Virus record (IMG/VR): IMGVR_UViG_3300007513_000119 | Span: 1-32,370 of that record | Length of the DNA: 32,370 bases | Source of the DNA: a virus | Direction: 5' to 3' (one strand) | Part shown: positions 22,622-31,970 of the stretch, piece by piece | Numbering within the stretch: the first letter of the stretch is position 1 | How the letters are laid out: every line of letters starts with the position of its first letter | The notes under the pieces: generated by a model | Databases searched by the model: none | Seen by the model: the letters and a program-made list of their open reading frames with translations, nothing else | What the model was told of the DNA's origin: nothing | Program-made: the position numbers and the translations under genes

Positions 22622-23647
22622 ATGGTACGAACTGGAGCTAATGCATATATAAAATATGACTATGAAGACGACTATGGAACAGGAGCTTCCCCAAACAAAT
22701 CATTTGGGTTAAAAACTGCTGTAACAAGTTGGAGTTTAACAACTAATAGAACTGCTTTAGCAGCATTAGGTCAAGTAGAGCCCACGACTTTTGCATATGG
22801 ACAACAGTCAGGAACTCTGGGAGTGAGTTTTGTTTTAGGAGATACGACTTCTCATAGTATTTTTCAATCAATTTATGGAGCACCAACTGACAGTGGAACA
22901 GATAAGGTATATGGTAGTTTGACGGCAGGAGGTGCAGCAAAAAACATGAATCCTGATCCAGCAGGAAGTGATAATACTGGTCTTACATTTACAACAGAAA
23001 TAGGATTTGATTTAGAGACAGGTAATGTTGACGTTAGAACGTTAAAAGGATGTGTCTTAAACACATTAAGTATTGCAGCAGCAGTGAATGATACTGTTAA
23101 CTGTACTGCCGATATAACTTATGGTAAGGAAGATGCACCATCAGCAGCTTTTGGTACAGCAGCAGCAGAAACCTCAAAACCATTTACATTTGCTCATGGT
23201 ACTTTAGCCCTAAGAGCAACAAGTGGTGTTACAACTATAGCAGAATTACAGGAAGCAGATATAAACTTTACACAGAATAGCGACCTACTTTATCAGTTAG
23301 GTTCAAACCAAGCAGTAAAAGGTGTAAAGAGAATTTTAGAAATAACTGGAAGATTTAGAGCTTCATGGAAAGACCAGAACAAAGTAAATGCATTGATAAA
23401 CCAAATGAAGACAGGTGTGGGTGGCTCAACATTTAAAGAAACATGGGGAGATGCTTATGCAGGAGGTGGTGGTGAAGCAGAATTTAATTTAACATTTGAT
23501 ACTGAAGATGGAAAATCAATAGTGATTGTATTGTCAGGATTGAGTTTCATGGATCATGCAGTAACAGGCTTAGAGCCAGTAGAACCAGTATTTGAAGAGT
23601 TGAACTGGCAAGCAAAACAATGCCAAATTACAGCAGACGTAGCATAA
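22622..23647 (+). CDS. Major tail tube protein
   Basis: This 341-residue Gly/Thr/Ala-rich beta protein starts MVRTGANAYIKYDYEDDYGT. Segments such as WSLTTNRTALAALGQVEPTT, GTLGVSFVLGD and LNTLSIAAAVNDTVNCTADITYGKED are typical of tail tubes in long-tailed phages and archaeal tailed viruses. It sits between the tail terminator and the chaperone genes, the usual order. It has its own TATA box, consistent with high expression. Confidence 0.78.
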   Translation: MVRTGANAYIKYDYEDDYGTGASPNKSFGLKTAVTSWSLTTNRTALAALGQVEPTTFAYGQQSGTLGVSFVLGDTTSHSIFQSIYGAPTDSGTDKVYGSLTAGGAAKNMNPDPAGSDNTGLTFTTEIGFDLETGNVDVRTLKGCVLNTLSIAAAVNDTVNCTADITYGKEDAPSAAFGTAAAETSKPFTFAHGTLALRATSGVTTIAELQEADINFTQNSDLLYQLGSNQAVKGVKRILEITGRFRASWKDQNKVNALINQMKTGVGGSTFKETWGDAYAGGGGEAEFNLTFDTEDGKSIVIVLSGLSFMDHAVTGLEPVEPVFEELNWQAKQCQITADVA

Positions 23648-23650
23648 ACA

Positions 23651-23658
23651 TTTATATA
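23651..23658 (+). promoter_or_regulatory. TATA box for the tail chaperone gene
   Basis: TTTATATA is centred about 26 bases before ATG 23681. Confidence 0.55.
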
Positions 23659-23680
23659 ATACACCACAGTTAATATCTAC

Positions 23681-24043
23681 ATGGTATTAAAATCATTTGA
23701 AATTGATTATGAGGGAGCAAAGGCAACTGTTGAGTATGAAAGTGAATTAACCTTTGGAGAAATAGAATCAATTATAAATAGAAGTGTTGATTTAACAGAC
23801 TTCTCAAAACCAAAAATGAACATACCACAATACAGAATGGATATTTTACTAAAAGTACTAAAAACAGCACCATTTAAAACTGGTGATGCTGTTGCATTAC
23901 GAAACCAAAAATCAGGTACAGTTGGACAAATCATCTCAGGAGTGATGCAAGACTACCCTTTAGGGAAGTTCTTGACGGATTGGGTGGAAACGTTCGGAGG
24001 GAAGGAAACCGAGCAGAATTCTACGAATTATACTACTTCCTAG
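23681..24043 (+). CDS. Tail assembly chaperone, short (G) form
   Basis: The 120-residue product starts MVLKSFEIDYEGAKATVEYE, a beta hairpin followed by a helical domain (LTFGEIESIINRSVDLTDF). This matches the G-type tail chaperone that coats the tape measure during assembly. It lies between tail tube and tape measure genes. Codons 93-94 (CCT TTA) lie in a slippery heptamer, so a fraction of ribosomes should shift -1 into the next frame. Without the shift translation ends at TAG 24043 with a polar tail. Confidence 0.72.
   Translation: MVLKSFEIDYEGAKATVEYESELTFGEIESIINRSVDLTDFSKPKMNIPQYRMDILLKVLKTAPFKTGDAVALRNQKSGTVGQIISGVMQDYPLGKFLTDWVETFGGKETEQNSTNYTTS
23956..23962 (+). other. -1 ribosomal frameshift slippery site
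   Basis: CCCTTTA sits in the zero frame as C CCT TTA, a perfect X XXY YYZ heptamer. Slippage by -1 gives CCC TTT and then reads AGG GAA GTT in an open frame to 24192. Location and geometry match the G/GT frameshift of long-tailed phages. Confidence 0.65.
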
Positions 24044-24192
24044 CACAGGAATTCGGCTGGGATAAAAATCAAGTTGATGCATTACCTTATTCATACGTAG
24101 TGAATCTTATCAGTATACATATACTAGAACAAAAGAAGAATGAAAGAAATCAAAGAGTTACCACCAATCAAATGAGGAAGGGTTTTAAGTAA
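23962..24192 (+). CDS. Tail chaperone T extension, made by -1 frameshift
   Basis: This frame has no likely initiation site of its own and is reached by the -1 shift at 23956-23962. It adds about 76 residues to the first 94 of G, giving a GT protein of about 170 residues. The core (EFYELYYFLAQEFGWDKNQV, then SYVVNLISIHILEQ) is a helical domain like the T part of phage GT chaperones, which contacts the tape measure. The stop is followed by the TATA box of the tape measure gene. Confidence 0.65.
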   Translation, partial: REVLDGLGGNVRREGNRAEFYELYYFLAQEFGWDKNQVDALPYSYVVNLISIHILEQKKNERNQRVTTNQMRKGFK

Positions 24193-24193
24193 A

Positions 24194-24201
24194 TTTATAT
24201 A
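24194..24201 (+). promoter_or_regulatory. TATA box for the tape measure gene
   Basis: TTTATATA is centred about 26 bases before ATG 24224. A second TATA-like stretch at 24211-24218 is too close. Confidence 0.55.
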
Positions 24202-24223
24202 CATTAGAGATTTATATTAGGTA

Positions 24224-26188
24224 ATGGCTAAAAAATGGGATGACCAAGCTTCTGCTAATAGATTACTACAACAAATAACCCAATTAATGAGTGCTCTTAA
24301 AGCATGGGAAAATCAGATGGGATCAGCGAATGCTGTATTAGATGATATGACAAAGGCTTATTTTAAACAACAAGTTGCTATAGAACAAATGAATAAGTCG
24401 AATTTTATTTTCCAACAACAACAGCAGATGCTACAAAGAAATTTTCATGCAAAGCAAGCAAAACACATGAAAGTAATGACACACCAAGATAAACTTAGAG
24501 CTGGAGAACAAGCTAGACAAACACAAGAAGTAAATAAAAGAAACGCAGCATATTTCGCAATGCAGAAAGAAATGGTAGATTACAGACACTCATTTAAAGA
24601 CTTTGATGCTGGATTACAATTATTATCAAATGCTATGCAAGGATCACTTGGATTTGGTGGGGTAGCAGTTGGTGGTATCCAAGGTGGTAGAGGAATTATA
24701 GGTCAAACAGAAAGGGTAACACAAAAAAGATTTGCATCTGAACAAGCAACTCGTGATTATGATGCTTTTGTTAAACAAAATATGGCTGCTATGCAATATC
24801 AAGGAAAAGATAAGCAAAAACTTTTGGAAGCAGAAAATTTACAGAAAACTATGCAGACTTTATTAGCAGATAGAAGTAGAACAGGAAGTGCATATAATAA
24901 AGGTAAACAGGGATTTCTTTGGCAAATGGGTCAAACACAAACAGGAGGAGGAAAAAATCTTTCAGATAGATTAGGTGGCATAGCAGATTTTTTAAAGAAG
25001 CATAAACTAGGAGTATTTTTAGCTTTAGGAAGTTTAGTAGCATTGGGTGCTATAATTAAAACTGCTCTTGATTCATCTCCAATGTTCCAACAGATGCTTA
25101 AGCTTTGGAAGTTTGCAATCATGATGATATTCAGACCGTTGGGAGATTTCTTTGGATTCTTCTTTAGACCAATTCTTGTATTACTTCTTAGGAAATTTAT
25201 CATACCTTGGTATACTACAATGTATCCAGTAATGATTAAACTAGGAAATGATTTGGGTACATTTGTTGCAAGTGCATTAGAATGGTTTACAGATGTAGGT
25301 GCAAAGATAGTTGGGTTCTTTACAGGATTGGGTACAGGAACATTTGATGTTAATGCTCTTGTTGCTATGCTTATGGGTGGAACATCAACCATAGGTACTA
25401 GTTTTATTGATATAATTACATCAAAATTATTACCATCTGCATTTGCTTCTACAGGAAACACAATACTATCTGATTCATGGGATCTTTTCTATAAAGGAAT
25501 ATCAACAATACTTGATACTATGAAACCATTTGTAGTAACTGCTATAACATGGGTTGGAAATGTAGCCAAGTGGTTAGTGGGTGAAGGTTCAAATGTAGTC
25601 AAGTTTGCATGGGAAACTCTCAAAGAACAAATGCCATTTATAAAATCTATTTTTAAGTGGTTAAAAGATCAAATGCCAAATGTTAAAACATTATTTGCGA
25701 CATTTATGACATCTCTTGAATGGTTGAAAACTAAATGGGAGCAGACTTCTTCTGCATTAACCATTGCATATACAATGTTGAAATCTGCAGTCGATACTTT
25801 AACGATGCTTCCATCAAGAATATGGGTTGGACTAAAAAGCTTACCACAGAAAATTGCAGATGGATTCATGAGTGTTCTAACTGGTATATTTGATTATTTA
25901 GAGAGTCACTGGCTGGTTGGTGCTGCGTTCAAAGCTTTAAGACCACATCTTGGTTTCGCAGAAGGTGGAAGAATAACAGAGCCTATATTTGGTGTTGGTA
26001 AAAGTGGTAAAACATATTCATTTGGTGAAAGAGGTTCTGAAACAGTTATACCTGATGGTAAGGGTGGATTTGGTGGAATAACAATTAACATTCAAAATAT
26101 GTCAGGCTCACAGTCAGACTTAAATAATCTAAGACAAACAATATTATCTGTGATACAAGAAGCAAACACAAGAAGAGGTAGGATTTAA
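24224..26188 (+). CDS. Tape measure protein
   Basis: This 654-residue protein has a Gln/Lys/Met-rich coiled N-terminal third, a hydrophobic section at about 260-345 (GVFLALGSLVALGAIIKTAL and following), repeated amphipathic helices with many Trp, and a C-terminus with FAEGGRITEPIFGVGKSG, SETVIPDGKGG and ITINIQNMSG. That Gly-rich ending is common in tape measure proteins of siphoviruses. Using the known rule of about 1.5 angstrom per residue, the tail would be near 95-100 nm. It follows the chaperones and ends in ATGG overlap with the Dit-like gene. Confidence 0.85.
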   Translation: MAKKWDDQASANRLLQQITQLMSALKAWENQMGSANAVLDDMTKAYFKQQVAIEQMNKSNFIFQQQQQMLQRNFHAKQAKHMKVMTHQDKLRAGEQARQTQEVNKRNAAYFAMQKEMVDYRHSFKDFDAGLQLLSNAMQGSLGFGGVAVGGIQGGRGIIGQTERVTQKRFASEQATRDYDAFVKQNMAAMQYQGKDKQKLLEAENLQKTMQTLLADRSRTGSAYNKGKQGFLWQMGQTQTGGGKNLSDRLGGIADFLKKHKLGVFLALGSLVALGAIIKTALDSSPMFQQMLKLWKFAIMMIFRPLGDFFGFFFRPILVLLLRKFIIPWYTTMYPVMIKLGNDLGTFVASALEWFTDVGAKIVGFFTGLGTGTFDVNALVAMLMGGTSTIGTSFIDIITSKLLPSAFASTGNTILSDSWDLFYKGISTILDTMKPFVVTAITWVGNVAKWLVGEGSNVVKFAWETLKEQMPFIKSIFKWLKDQMPNVKTLFATFMTSLEWLKTKWEQTSSALTIAYTMLKSAVDTLTMLPSRIWVGLKSLPQKIADGFMSVLTGIFDYLESHWLVGAAFKALRPHLGFAEGGRITEPIFGVGKSGKTYSFGERGSETVIPDGKGGFGGITINIQNMSGSQSDLNNLRQTILSVIQEANTRRGRI

Positions 26189-27108
26189 TGGGTTCAATAT
26201 TTCTATATAGAAAAGCAGCAGCCACTAATAATAGTAGGAATATATCTTCCAGATTAGAAATAGATAATATTGAAACTGCCAGTATTGATATGAACCAACC
26301 AGTGGCTCCAATGCCATTACCTATGGAAGATGCAGATGAAAATATTCTGGTTAAAATGGAGGGAAACACAGAAACTATAAACATAACATGGAGAATACCA
26401 GATCATGGAACATCTATTTTAAAACAGAGAGACAGTGGTGATATAAGTGTGGGTGATATTGATCCAGATGCAGATTATGCACGATCAGGTGGATCATCAG
26501 GAACATCAATAACATGGACAACTAGTTCTCCGTCAAGCGACAACACATCAGGTAAAATAATTAGTTATCTTCTTAATACATTTCAAGGCAGGGATATTAA
26601 TGATGTTTATTGGATTTCATTTCCTGATATGGCAGCAAGAGAGGGATGGATAAACAAGATGACATTTACAATAACAGGAGATTCTCCTGTAGTTTGGCAG
26701 GGAAACATACAATTTATAACAGGAAACGTTATAGTGAGTTATGGTAGTGATAGTGCAAGTCATCCAAGAAATGTCACAGCAAATCAGGTTGATGCTAGTG
26801 GTGATGCATCAGGAGAGGGTGGGTATTCAGCACCAAACACACAGATAAGAGTAAGGTGGCAGGCACCTTCCGATAGTTCTTCAACAATAGAAAGTTATAA
26901 GGTATTTAGAAAGGGTGTTGAGGATAATTTTGTTGTGGTAGATCAGGATACACCAGCTAATTATCTAGATGGTAGTTATTATGAATATTTGGAACCAGCA
27001 ACTTCAGCAAACACAGGAAAAACATTCTGGTATTATGTAAAAGCAGTTAACGGAGGAGGAGATGGCTTGAAATCAGATGAGGTATCTGCAACACAGCCAG
27101 CAGTATAA
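26188..27108 (+). CDS. Distal tail-like protein with FN3 domain
   Basis: This 306-residue protein has a beta-rich N-terminal part (about 1-205) that takes the place of a distal tail (Dit) protein right after the tape measure. It contains KMTFTITGDSPVVWQGNIQF. A fibronectin type III domain follows at about 213-305: TQIRVRWQAPSDSSSTIESYKVFRKG and TFWYYVKAVNGGGDGLKS are typical strands. FN3 domains on tail tips often aid surface binding. GAGGT about ten bases upstream may serve as a ribosome site. The end overlaps the hub gene by one base. Confidence 0.65.
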   Translation: MGSIFLYRKAAATNNSRNISSRLEIDNIETASIDMNQPVAPMPLPMEDADENILVKMEGNTETINITWRIPDHGTSILKQRDSGDISVGDIDPDADYARSGGSSGTSITWTTSSPSSDNTSGKIISYLLNTFQGRDINDVYWISFPDMAAREGWINKMTFTITGDSPVVWQGNIQFITGNVIVSYGSDSASHPRNVTANQVDASGDASGEGGYSAPNTQIRVRWQAPSDSSSTIESYKVFRKGVEDNFVVVDQDTPANYLDGSYYEYLEPATSANTGKTFWYYVKAVNGGGDGLKSDEVSATQPAV

Positions 27109-29216
27109 TGACTAATAATGTTTCTTGTTTTGTAGAGAATATTCCTAGAGAACTATTAACAGCAGAAGTAGAAAGAAATGGAACAAGAGCAATAGACACA
27201 GGAGTGTTTATGTTTCCAAGAAACGTTCCTATAGATAAGGGTGATAATATATCATATATGCAAGACCCAGTGAATATAAGATATCTTGCTGGTATATGGA
27301 ATTTTGATCATAATACCAGAGATGAAAGTGGATATAATAATGACGGTGATGAGGGTTCAGATGAAACAACTGCAACATATACTGATGGTTGTAATGGTAG
27401 GGTGATATACTTTGCTGGTTCAGGGAAGGGAGTAAAAATTCCCAATGATTCATCTCATATGAAATTTGACGGTCAGTTTGATATTATTATATGGTTTGCA
27501 AATACATCTGCTTCTAATAACGGTGGGTGTTTGTTTTCTAAGGGTGATTCTACAAATTATATAAAAATTTTGGCATTAGACACCAGTAGTAGTGTTCAAC
27601 GTTTAAAAGCAACAGTAAAAATAGGTGGAACAACCACGGATTTTCTAGGTACAAACGTTAATACAAATACAAGTGGACAAAAAACACAGAAACAATATCA
27701 TTATGTAAGACTAAAAAGAGATGGAAATAATTTAATTACTTTCAGTGTTGATAATATAACAGAGGGAACCCCAACCAAAATGGAGGGAGATATTGTAAGC
27801 ACCTCTCCACTTTATATAGGCGAGGATGTTCTGGATGTGGGAAATCAAATCCCAAAGGCAAAACTAGCACAGGTAAGATTGTATTCTGGTGGATTTTTGT
27901 CTGATGAAGATTTTGCATCTTTAAGACAGGCTAGAAGACAGCCAAATACCATGAAGTTTGGTGGGAAAGTTTGGAAAATAGATGAACAACCAACTCATAA
28001 GATAGCACATTGTAAAGGCATGGCAAAGATATTACATGATTTAGAGGTTAATACTGGTAAGACCAATGGAAGTCATGTTACTTGGACAACAGGAGATTCT
28101 GATATATATAAAAACATATATTATGATAAGAATGGTGAAGAAATTGTAACTGATATATTAAAGGCTTGGAATACAGGAATAAAGGTTGTTGATGTTGATG
28201 GTAATATAGATAATAATGATTATGATGAATACGCAGCAGTCGGAACATTATATCAAAATATTGTGGTATTGACCTTAAATGGATCAAATGATTCTTCATT
28301 CAGTATTGGTTCTAGAGGAATTTTATTATTGGAAAATAATGATATTGATTATCATACTGGTTTAGAGTTAGGTCTTACAGATACAGATCATAATGATGAC
28401 AAATTTTCTTCAATAACATTCAAACAGGGAAACATTAAAGTCACTTCTCTTGGTAAAGACGATTCAACAACGGTGACACTTGCAACAGGAATAACAAGAA
28501 TACCAGTAAAAGAAAATGTGACTGTTGGAACACATAGTGGAAATACACCAAATTTCACTGATGGTTATACTACATTGCGAGCTGGAACTGCCAGAAAACC
28601 TATGGCACCTGCTGCTGTAAAAGTAACATATTCAGATGGAACTATATTAACAAACAAGGTTTATGGAACTGCCCCTGCCAATAATGAAGAATTTACAGTG
28701 GGATTCGAACCATCAGGAACCAGTGGTTATACAACTATTATATTAGGTGCTGCTGCTGAAACTACTGGTACTTATACTGTAGAATATCAATATGAGGATA
28801 TAACTAATCGTAATCATTTTTATACACACAGAGATAGTAATGCAGATACTCTGGGTGATATATCAAAAAGAATATTTATACCACAAATTACAAATTCTAC
28901 TGGAGCTGTCAATCTTACTAATTTTTTAGCCAGATTTACAGGTAGATTTAGTGGTTTAAATAGAAGATTTACAATAAGAGTTCCCACACTTGTAAATTAT
29001 ATAAGAGAGAATTATAAAATAAACGTTATTGATGAAGACCACGGTCAAACTACAAAATTAGCATTACCTGTAAAATCTGTCAAGTTTTACTATCCACAAG
29101 GCACCACAGTGATAGATTGTGGAGAACATTTCTTAGATGCATATGACTTAGATAATGCTTTAGGAGTGGCAGTTCATGAACTCAGAAGTGGAATAACAAC
29201 ATCTGAACCTGTATAA
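27108..29216 (+). CDS. Tail hub/baseplate-like protein with LamG-type insert
   Basis: This 702-residue protein starts with hub-like sequence (VFMFPRNVPIDKGDNISYMQ near 33-52). A concanavalin/LamG-like lectin domain interrupts it at about 57-280: GIWNFDHNTRDESGYNNDG, YFAGSGKGVKIPN, FDIIIWF, YHYVRLKRDG and AQVRLYSGGFLSDEDF are classic. Hub-like sequence then resumes (GGKVWKIDEQPTHKIAHCKG). The remainder is beta-rich and resembles phage hub or tail-associated proteins. The insert probably binds sugars at the host surface. The place after Dit fits. Confidence 0.7.
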   Translation: MTNNVSCFVENIPRELLTAEVERNGTRAIDTGVFMFPRNVPIDKGDNISYMQDPVNIRYLAGIWNFDHNTRDESGYNNDGDEGSDETTATYTDGCNGRVIYFAGSGKGVKIPNDSSHMKFDGQFDIIIWFANTSASNNGGCLFSKGDSTNYIKILALDTSSSVQRLKATVKIGGTTTDFLGTNVNTNTSGQKTQKQYHYVRLKRDGNNLITFSVDNITEGTPTKMEGDIVSTSPLYIGEDVLDVGNQIPKAKLAQVRLYSGGFLSDEDFASLRQARRQPNTMKFGGKVWKIDEQPTHKIAHCKGMAKILHDLEVNTGKTNGSHVTWTTGDSDIYKNIYYDKNGEEIVTDILKAWNTGIKVVDVDGNIDNNDYDEYAAVGTLYQNIVVLTLNGSNDSSFSIGSRGILLLENNDIDYHTGLELGLTDTDHNDDKFSSITFKQGNIKVTSLGKDDSTTVTLATGITRIPVKENVTVGTHSGNTPNFTDGYTTLRAGTARKPMAPAAVKVTYSDGTILTNKVYGTAPANNEEFTVGFEPSGTSGYTTIILGAAAETTGTYTVEYQYEDITNRNHFYTHRDSNADTLGDISKRIFIPQITNSTGAVNLTNFLARFTGRFSGLNRRFTIRVPTLVNYIRENYKINVIDEDHGQTTKLALPVKSVKFYYPQGTTVIDCGEHFLDAYDLDNALGVAVHELRSGITTSEPV

Positions 29217-29223
29217 GCAAGAA

Positions 29224-29233
29224 TATTTAAATA
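29224..29233 (+). promoter_or_regulatory. TATA box for the gene at 29255
   Basis: TATTTAAATA is centred about 26 bases before ATG 29255 and decides this start over ATG 29237. Confidence 0.5.
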
Positions 29234-29254
29234 CTAATGAGGTGGATATTAGGT

Positions 29255-29980
29255 ATGAAAATATCCGATTCATTCGATACAATCAACGAAAGGATAGAGA
29301 AATTCAACTCATGGAAAGATCACTCTCCTAAATATTGGAGTAGAGGAGTTCCTTTAAACCCTGATGACAATGTTTGTATAGTAAAAGGAGTTGGTCAGGA
29401 AGATGGTTCTATTAATAAAGAATGGATGTATACTCACAACCTAGTAACAACAGTTGGAGATGAATATTATTCTAAGAAAATTACACTAAAATCAGCAGAT
29501 GGCTCAGCCTATGCAGATACTAACTTTGCTTCAGATGGTATATTATTCCATCATGACGGTTCTACAACAGTATCTTCAAGCACAGTTTATGGTGCTATGG
29601 TACTAAGAAACGGTTCAGCAACCCCAGCACAAGGTCACGATTATTCAGATGTAACAGGTGCTTTAGATGCAAGTTCTGGTTCAGGAAGAAACACAACTAA
29701 AGTCCTAAGAACAAATTATCCTAGACACAACGATAACGATTCAGATAACACAGGTGGAGCAAACGACCAAGTAACATGGTCTTATGAATGGGCTACTAGT
29801 GACTTTAATACAACAAGTGTAAACGACCTAACAGGTGGTTGTATTGTTGATAGAGCAACATCAGCAACAGCAGGAGCTAATGCCAAACTATTAACTACAT
29901 TCTCATTTGCATCAGCATTCGAGAAGACAGCAAGCGACACACTTAAGATTTTCGTAAACCACACCTTCGAAGGAGCATAG
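29255..29980 (+). CDS. Tail tip structural protein (241 aa)
   Basis: From ATG 29255 the protein starts MKISDSFDTINERIEKFNSW and is mostly beta, rich in Thr, Ser, Asp and Asn, ending TLKIFVNHTFEGA. Such composition and the position between hub and fibre suggest a tail-tip or fibre-base protein. The TATA spacing excludes the upstream ATG 29237. A Shine-Dalgarno-like AAGGAG near its end serves the next gene. Confidence 0.55.
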   Translation: MKISDSFDTINERIEKFNSWKDHSPKYWSRGVPLNPDDNVCIVKGVGQEDGSINKEWMYTHNLVTTVGDEYYSKKITLKSADGSAYADTNFASDGILFHHDGSTTVSSSTVYGAMVLRNGSATPAQGHDYSDVTGALDASSGSGRNTTKVLRTNYPRHNDNDSDNTGGANDQVTWSYEWATSDFNTTSVNDLTGGCIVDRATSATAGANAKLLTTFSFASAFEKTASDTLKIFVNHTFEGA

Positions 29981-29981
29981 A

Positions 29982-30113
29982 ATGCCTAAGCCATTGAGTA
30001 TGGCTGGTATATTTCGGCTACTAGAAAAAATAGCACATAAACCACAACAAGGACTTAATGCTAAAGTAAAACATTATGAAACTGTAGTACCAATATTGAG
30101 GAGGGTTGACTAA
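29982..30113 (+). CDS. Basic miniprotein (43 aa)
   Basis: ATG 29982 to TAA 30113 encodes a 43-residue basic peptide starting MPKPLSMAGIFRLLEKIAHK. AAGGAG (29969-29974) is at a proper distance, and the stop overlaps the next start as TAATG, so it is likely translated between two structural genes. No family recognised. Confidence 0.6.
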   Translation: MPKPLSMAGIFRLLEKIAHKPQQGLNAKVKHYETVVPILRRVD

Positions 30114-31957
30114 TGGCACGAAAAGCATATGGATTACACGCAACACAGGTAAATACAAGTACATATGCAGATGATCCAGCTTATCCTATAGGTTCTAATG
30201 AATGGAATGAAGCTCTCGATAACGAGGGAATGTTAGGATTCACTCCACAGACAGCGACAGTAACATTATCTTCAAACGCATTATTAGTTACCGATACAGT
30301 AACTGTAGTTGCAGGAGAGAGTGGAGCAGCAGATGATATAGACACAATCACATTAACAAACACAAGTGAATATGATTTACTTTACTTATTTGGTCAATCA
30401 AGTTATGACGTAACATTAAAACATACATCAAGTCTTTCCTCAAACGGTCAAATACAAACAGTAAGTGGATCAGATGAGGTTTTATCAGCAACATCACCAA
30501 CAATTCTTATCAGAAAAGGAAACTATTGGTATGGATATGGGGGTGGAGTAGTAAATGCAGTAAGTGATATAGGAGATGTAACTATTTCAGGTATAGGTTC
30601 AGGAGAATTATTAAAATGGAATGGTTCAGCATGGATTAACCAAACATTAGCAGAATCAGGAATAGCAGCATCAGGAGCAAAGTTAAGTGACTTTGCAGCA
30701 ACATCATCATCAGAACTAGCAGGAACAATTTCAGATGAAACAGGAAGTGGTCTATTAGTATTTGCAACAAGTCCATCACTCACAACACCAGCATTGGGAA
30801 CACCATCAGCAGGTGTATTAACAAACTGTACTGCATTACCAGCAGCACAAGTATCACAAGGAACAATGGCTTCTGGTATGGTTTTAGTAGCACCAGCATT
30901 AGGTACACCTGCAAGTGGAAACCTAGCAAATTGTAGTTTTCCAACATTAAACCAAAGTACATCAGGTACAGCAGCAATAGCAACAACAGTCACTATTACA
31001 GATAATGAGAATACAAATGAAAGTAATGCAATAGTATTTACCTCAGGTGGTGCTGCAACAGGAAACTTAGGATTAGAATCAGACGGAGACTTGACATATA
31101 ACCCAAGTTCAGGATTAGTAACAGTTCCAGCATTAACAGTAACAGGAAATTTGACAGTATCAGGAACTACAACCACTTTAGACGTAACAAACTTAGCAGT
31201 AGAAGATCCTTTAATACAATTAGCAAAGGCTAATGCAGGAGCAGATACTATTGATATTGGTTTCTGGGGATTATATGATACATCAGGTTCACAAGATTTA
31301 CGATCAGGATTATTCAGAGATGCTAACGATTCAGGTAAATGGAAATTATTTAAGGATACTCAAGAAGACTTAACATCAGTCACAGCAATAAATACAGGAG
31401 CAACAGGCTATACAACAGCAACATTAGTAGCAAACATAGAAGGTAATGTTACAGGAGACGTTACAGGTAACGCAAGTGGAACAGCATTAACGGTTACACA
31501 AGCAGCACAATCAGCTATTACAAGTGTAGGAGAATTAACAGGATTAACAATGAGTAGTGCTACAAGCCATATAGATTTGGATGGTGCAAATATTACCAAT
31601 GGTGGTGTTATATTCCTAAAAGAGCAGGCATCAGCAGATTCTTCACAAGCAGGATTAGGTCAGATATGGGTAGATCTCGCAACGCCAAATAAATTATTCT
31701 TTACAGATGATACAGGAACAGATTTCGATTTAACAGCAGGAGGAGGAGCAACATTATTCCATGTCTTTTCAAACTCGACAACTACAACATATGCTGGTCA
31801 AACAGGCGAATCACAAACATTAGGTACGGCAGTAGGATCATTAGCTTCAGGAAGTGGAGATCGTGACATTTATATCCGTAAAATAGATACCAATAATGAG
31901 GGTGTCTTTGCTGTGGTTCACAAAAACGGTGCGTTAGTAGAAGTCCAAGTGGCGTAG
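30113..31957 (+). CDS. Tail fibre protein (614 aa)
   Basis: This low-complexity Ala/Ser/Thr/Gly-rich beta protein is typical of phage fibres. It contains the fibre repeat PALGTPSAGVLTNCTALP near 224-241 and its second copy PALGTPASGNLANCSFP near 257-273. It also has the LTVTGNLTVSGTTTTLDVTN segment near 340-359, common in marine phage tail fibres, and NIEGNVTGDVTGNASGTA near 440-457. The C-terminus (GDRDIYIRKIDTNNEGVFAV) is a different, globular sequence and may bind the receptor. A strong GGAGGG site (30100-30105) precedes the ATG. Confidence 0.75.
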   Translation: MARKAYGLHATQVNTSTYADDPAYPIGSNEWNEALDNEGMLGFTPQTATVTLSSNALLVTDTVTVVAGESGAADDIDTITLTNTSEYDLLYLFGQSSYDVTLKHTSSLSSNGQIQTVSGSDEVLSATSPTILIRKGNYWYGYGGGVVNAVSDIGDVTISGIGSGELLKWNGSAWINQTLAESGIAASGAKLSDFAATSSSELAGTISDETGSGLLVFATSPSLTTPALGTPSAGVLTNCTALPAAQVSQGTMASGMVLVAPALGTPASGNLANCSFPTLNQSTSGTAAIATTVTITDNENTNESNAIVFTSGGAATGNLGLESDGDLTYNPSSGLVTVPALTVTGNLTVSGTTTTLDVTNLAVEDPLIQLAKANAGADTIDIGFWGLYDTSGSQDLRSGLFRDANDSGKWKLFKDTQEDLTSVTAINTGATGYTTATLVANIEGNVTGDVTGNASGTALTVTQAAQSAITSVGELTGLTMSSATSHIDLDGANITNGGVIFLKEQASADSSQAGLGQIWVDLATPNKLFFTDDTGTDFDLTAGGGATLFHVFSNSTTTTYAGQTGESQTLGTAVGSLASGSGDRDIYIRKIDTNNEGVFAVVHKNGALVEVQVA

Positions 31958-31970
31958 GTGTTATAGACCT

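Noticed and set aside
24931-25461. 176-aa frame on the minus strand
   Set aside because: It is antisense to the tape measure gene and shows no independent evidence.
30523-31176. 217-aa frame on the minus strand
   Set aside because: It is the antisense of the repetitive tail fibre gene, with composition dictated by its Ala/Thr/Ser codons and no promoter or coupling.
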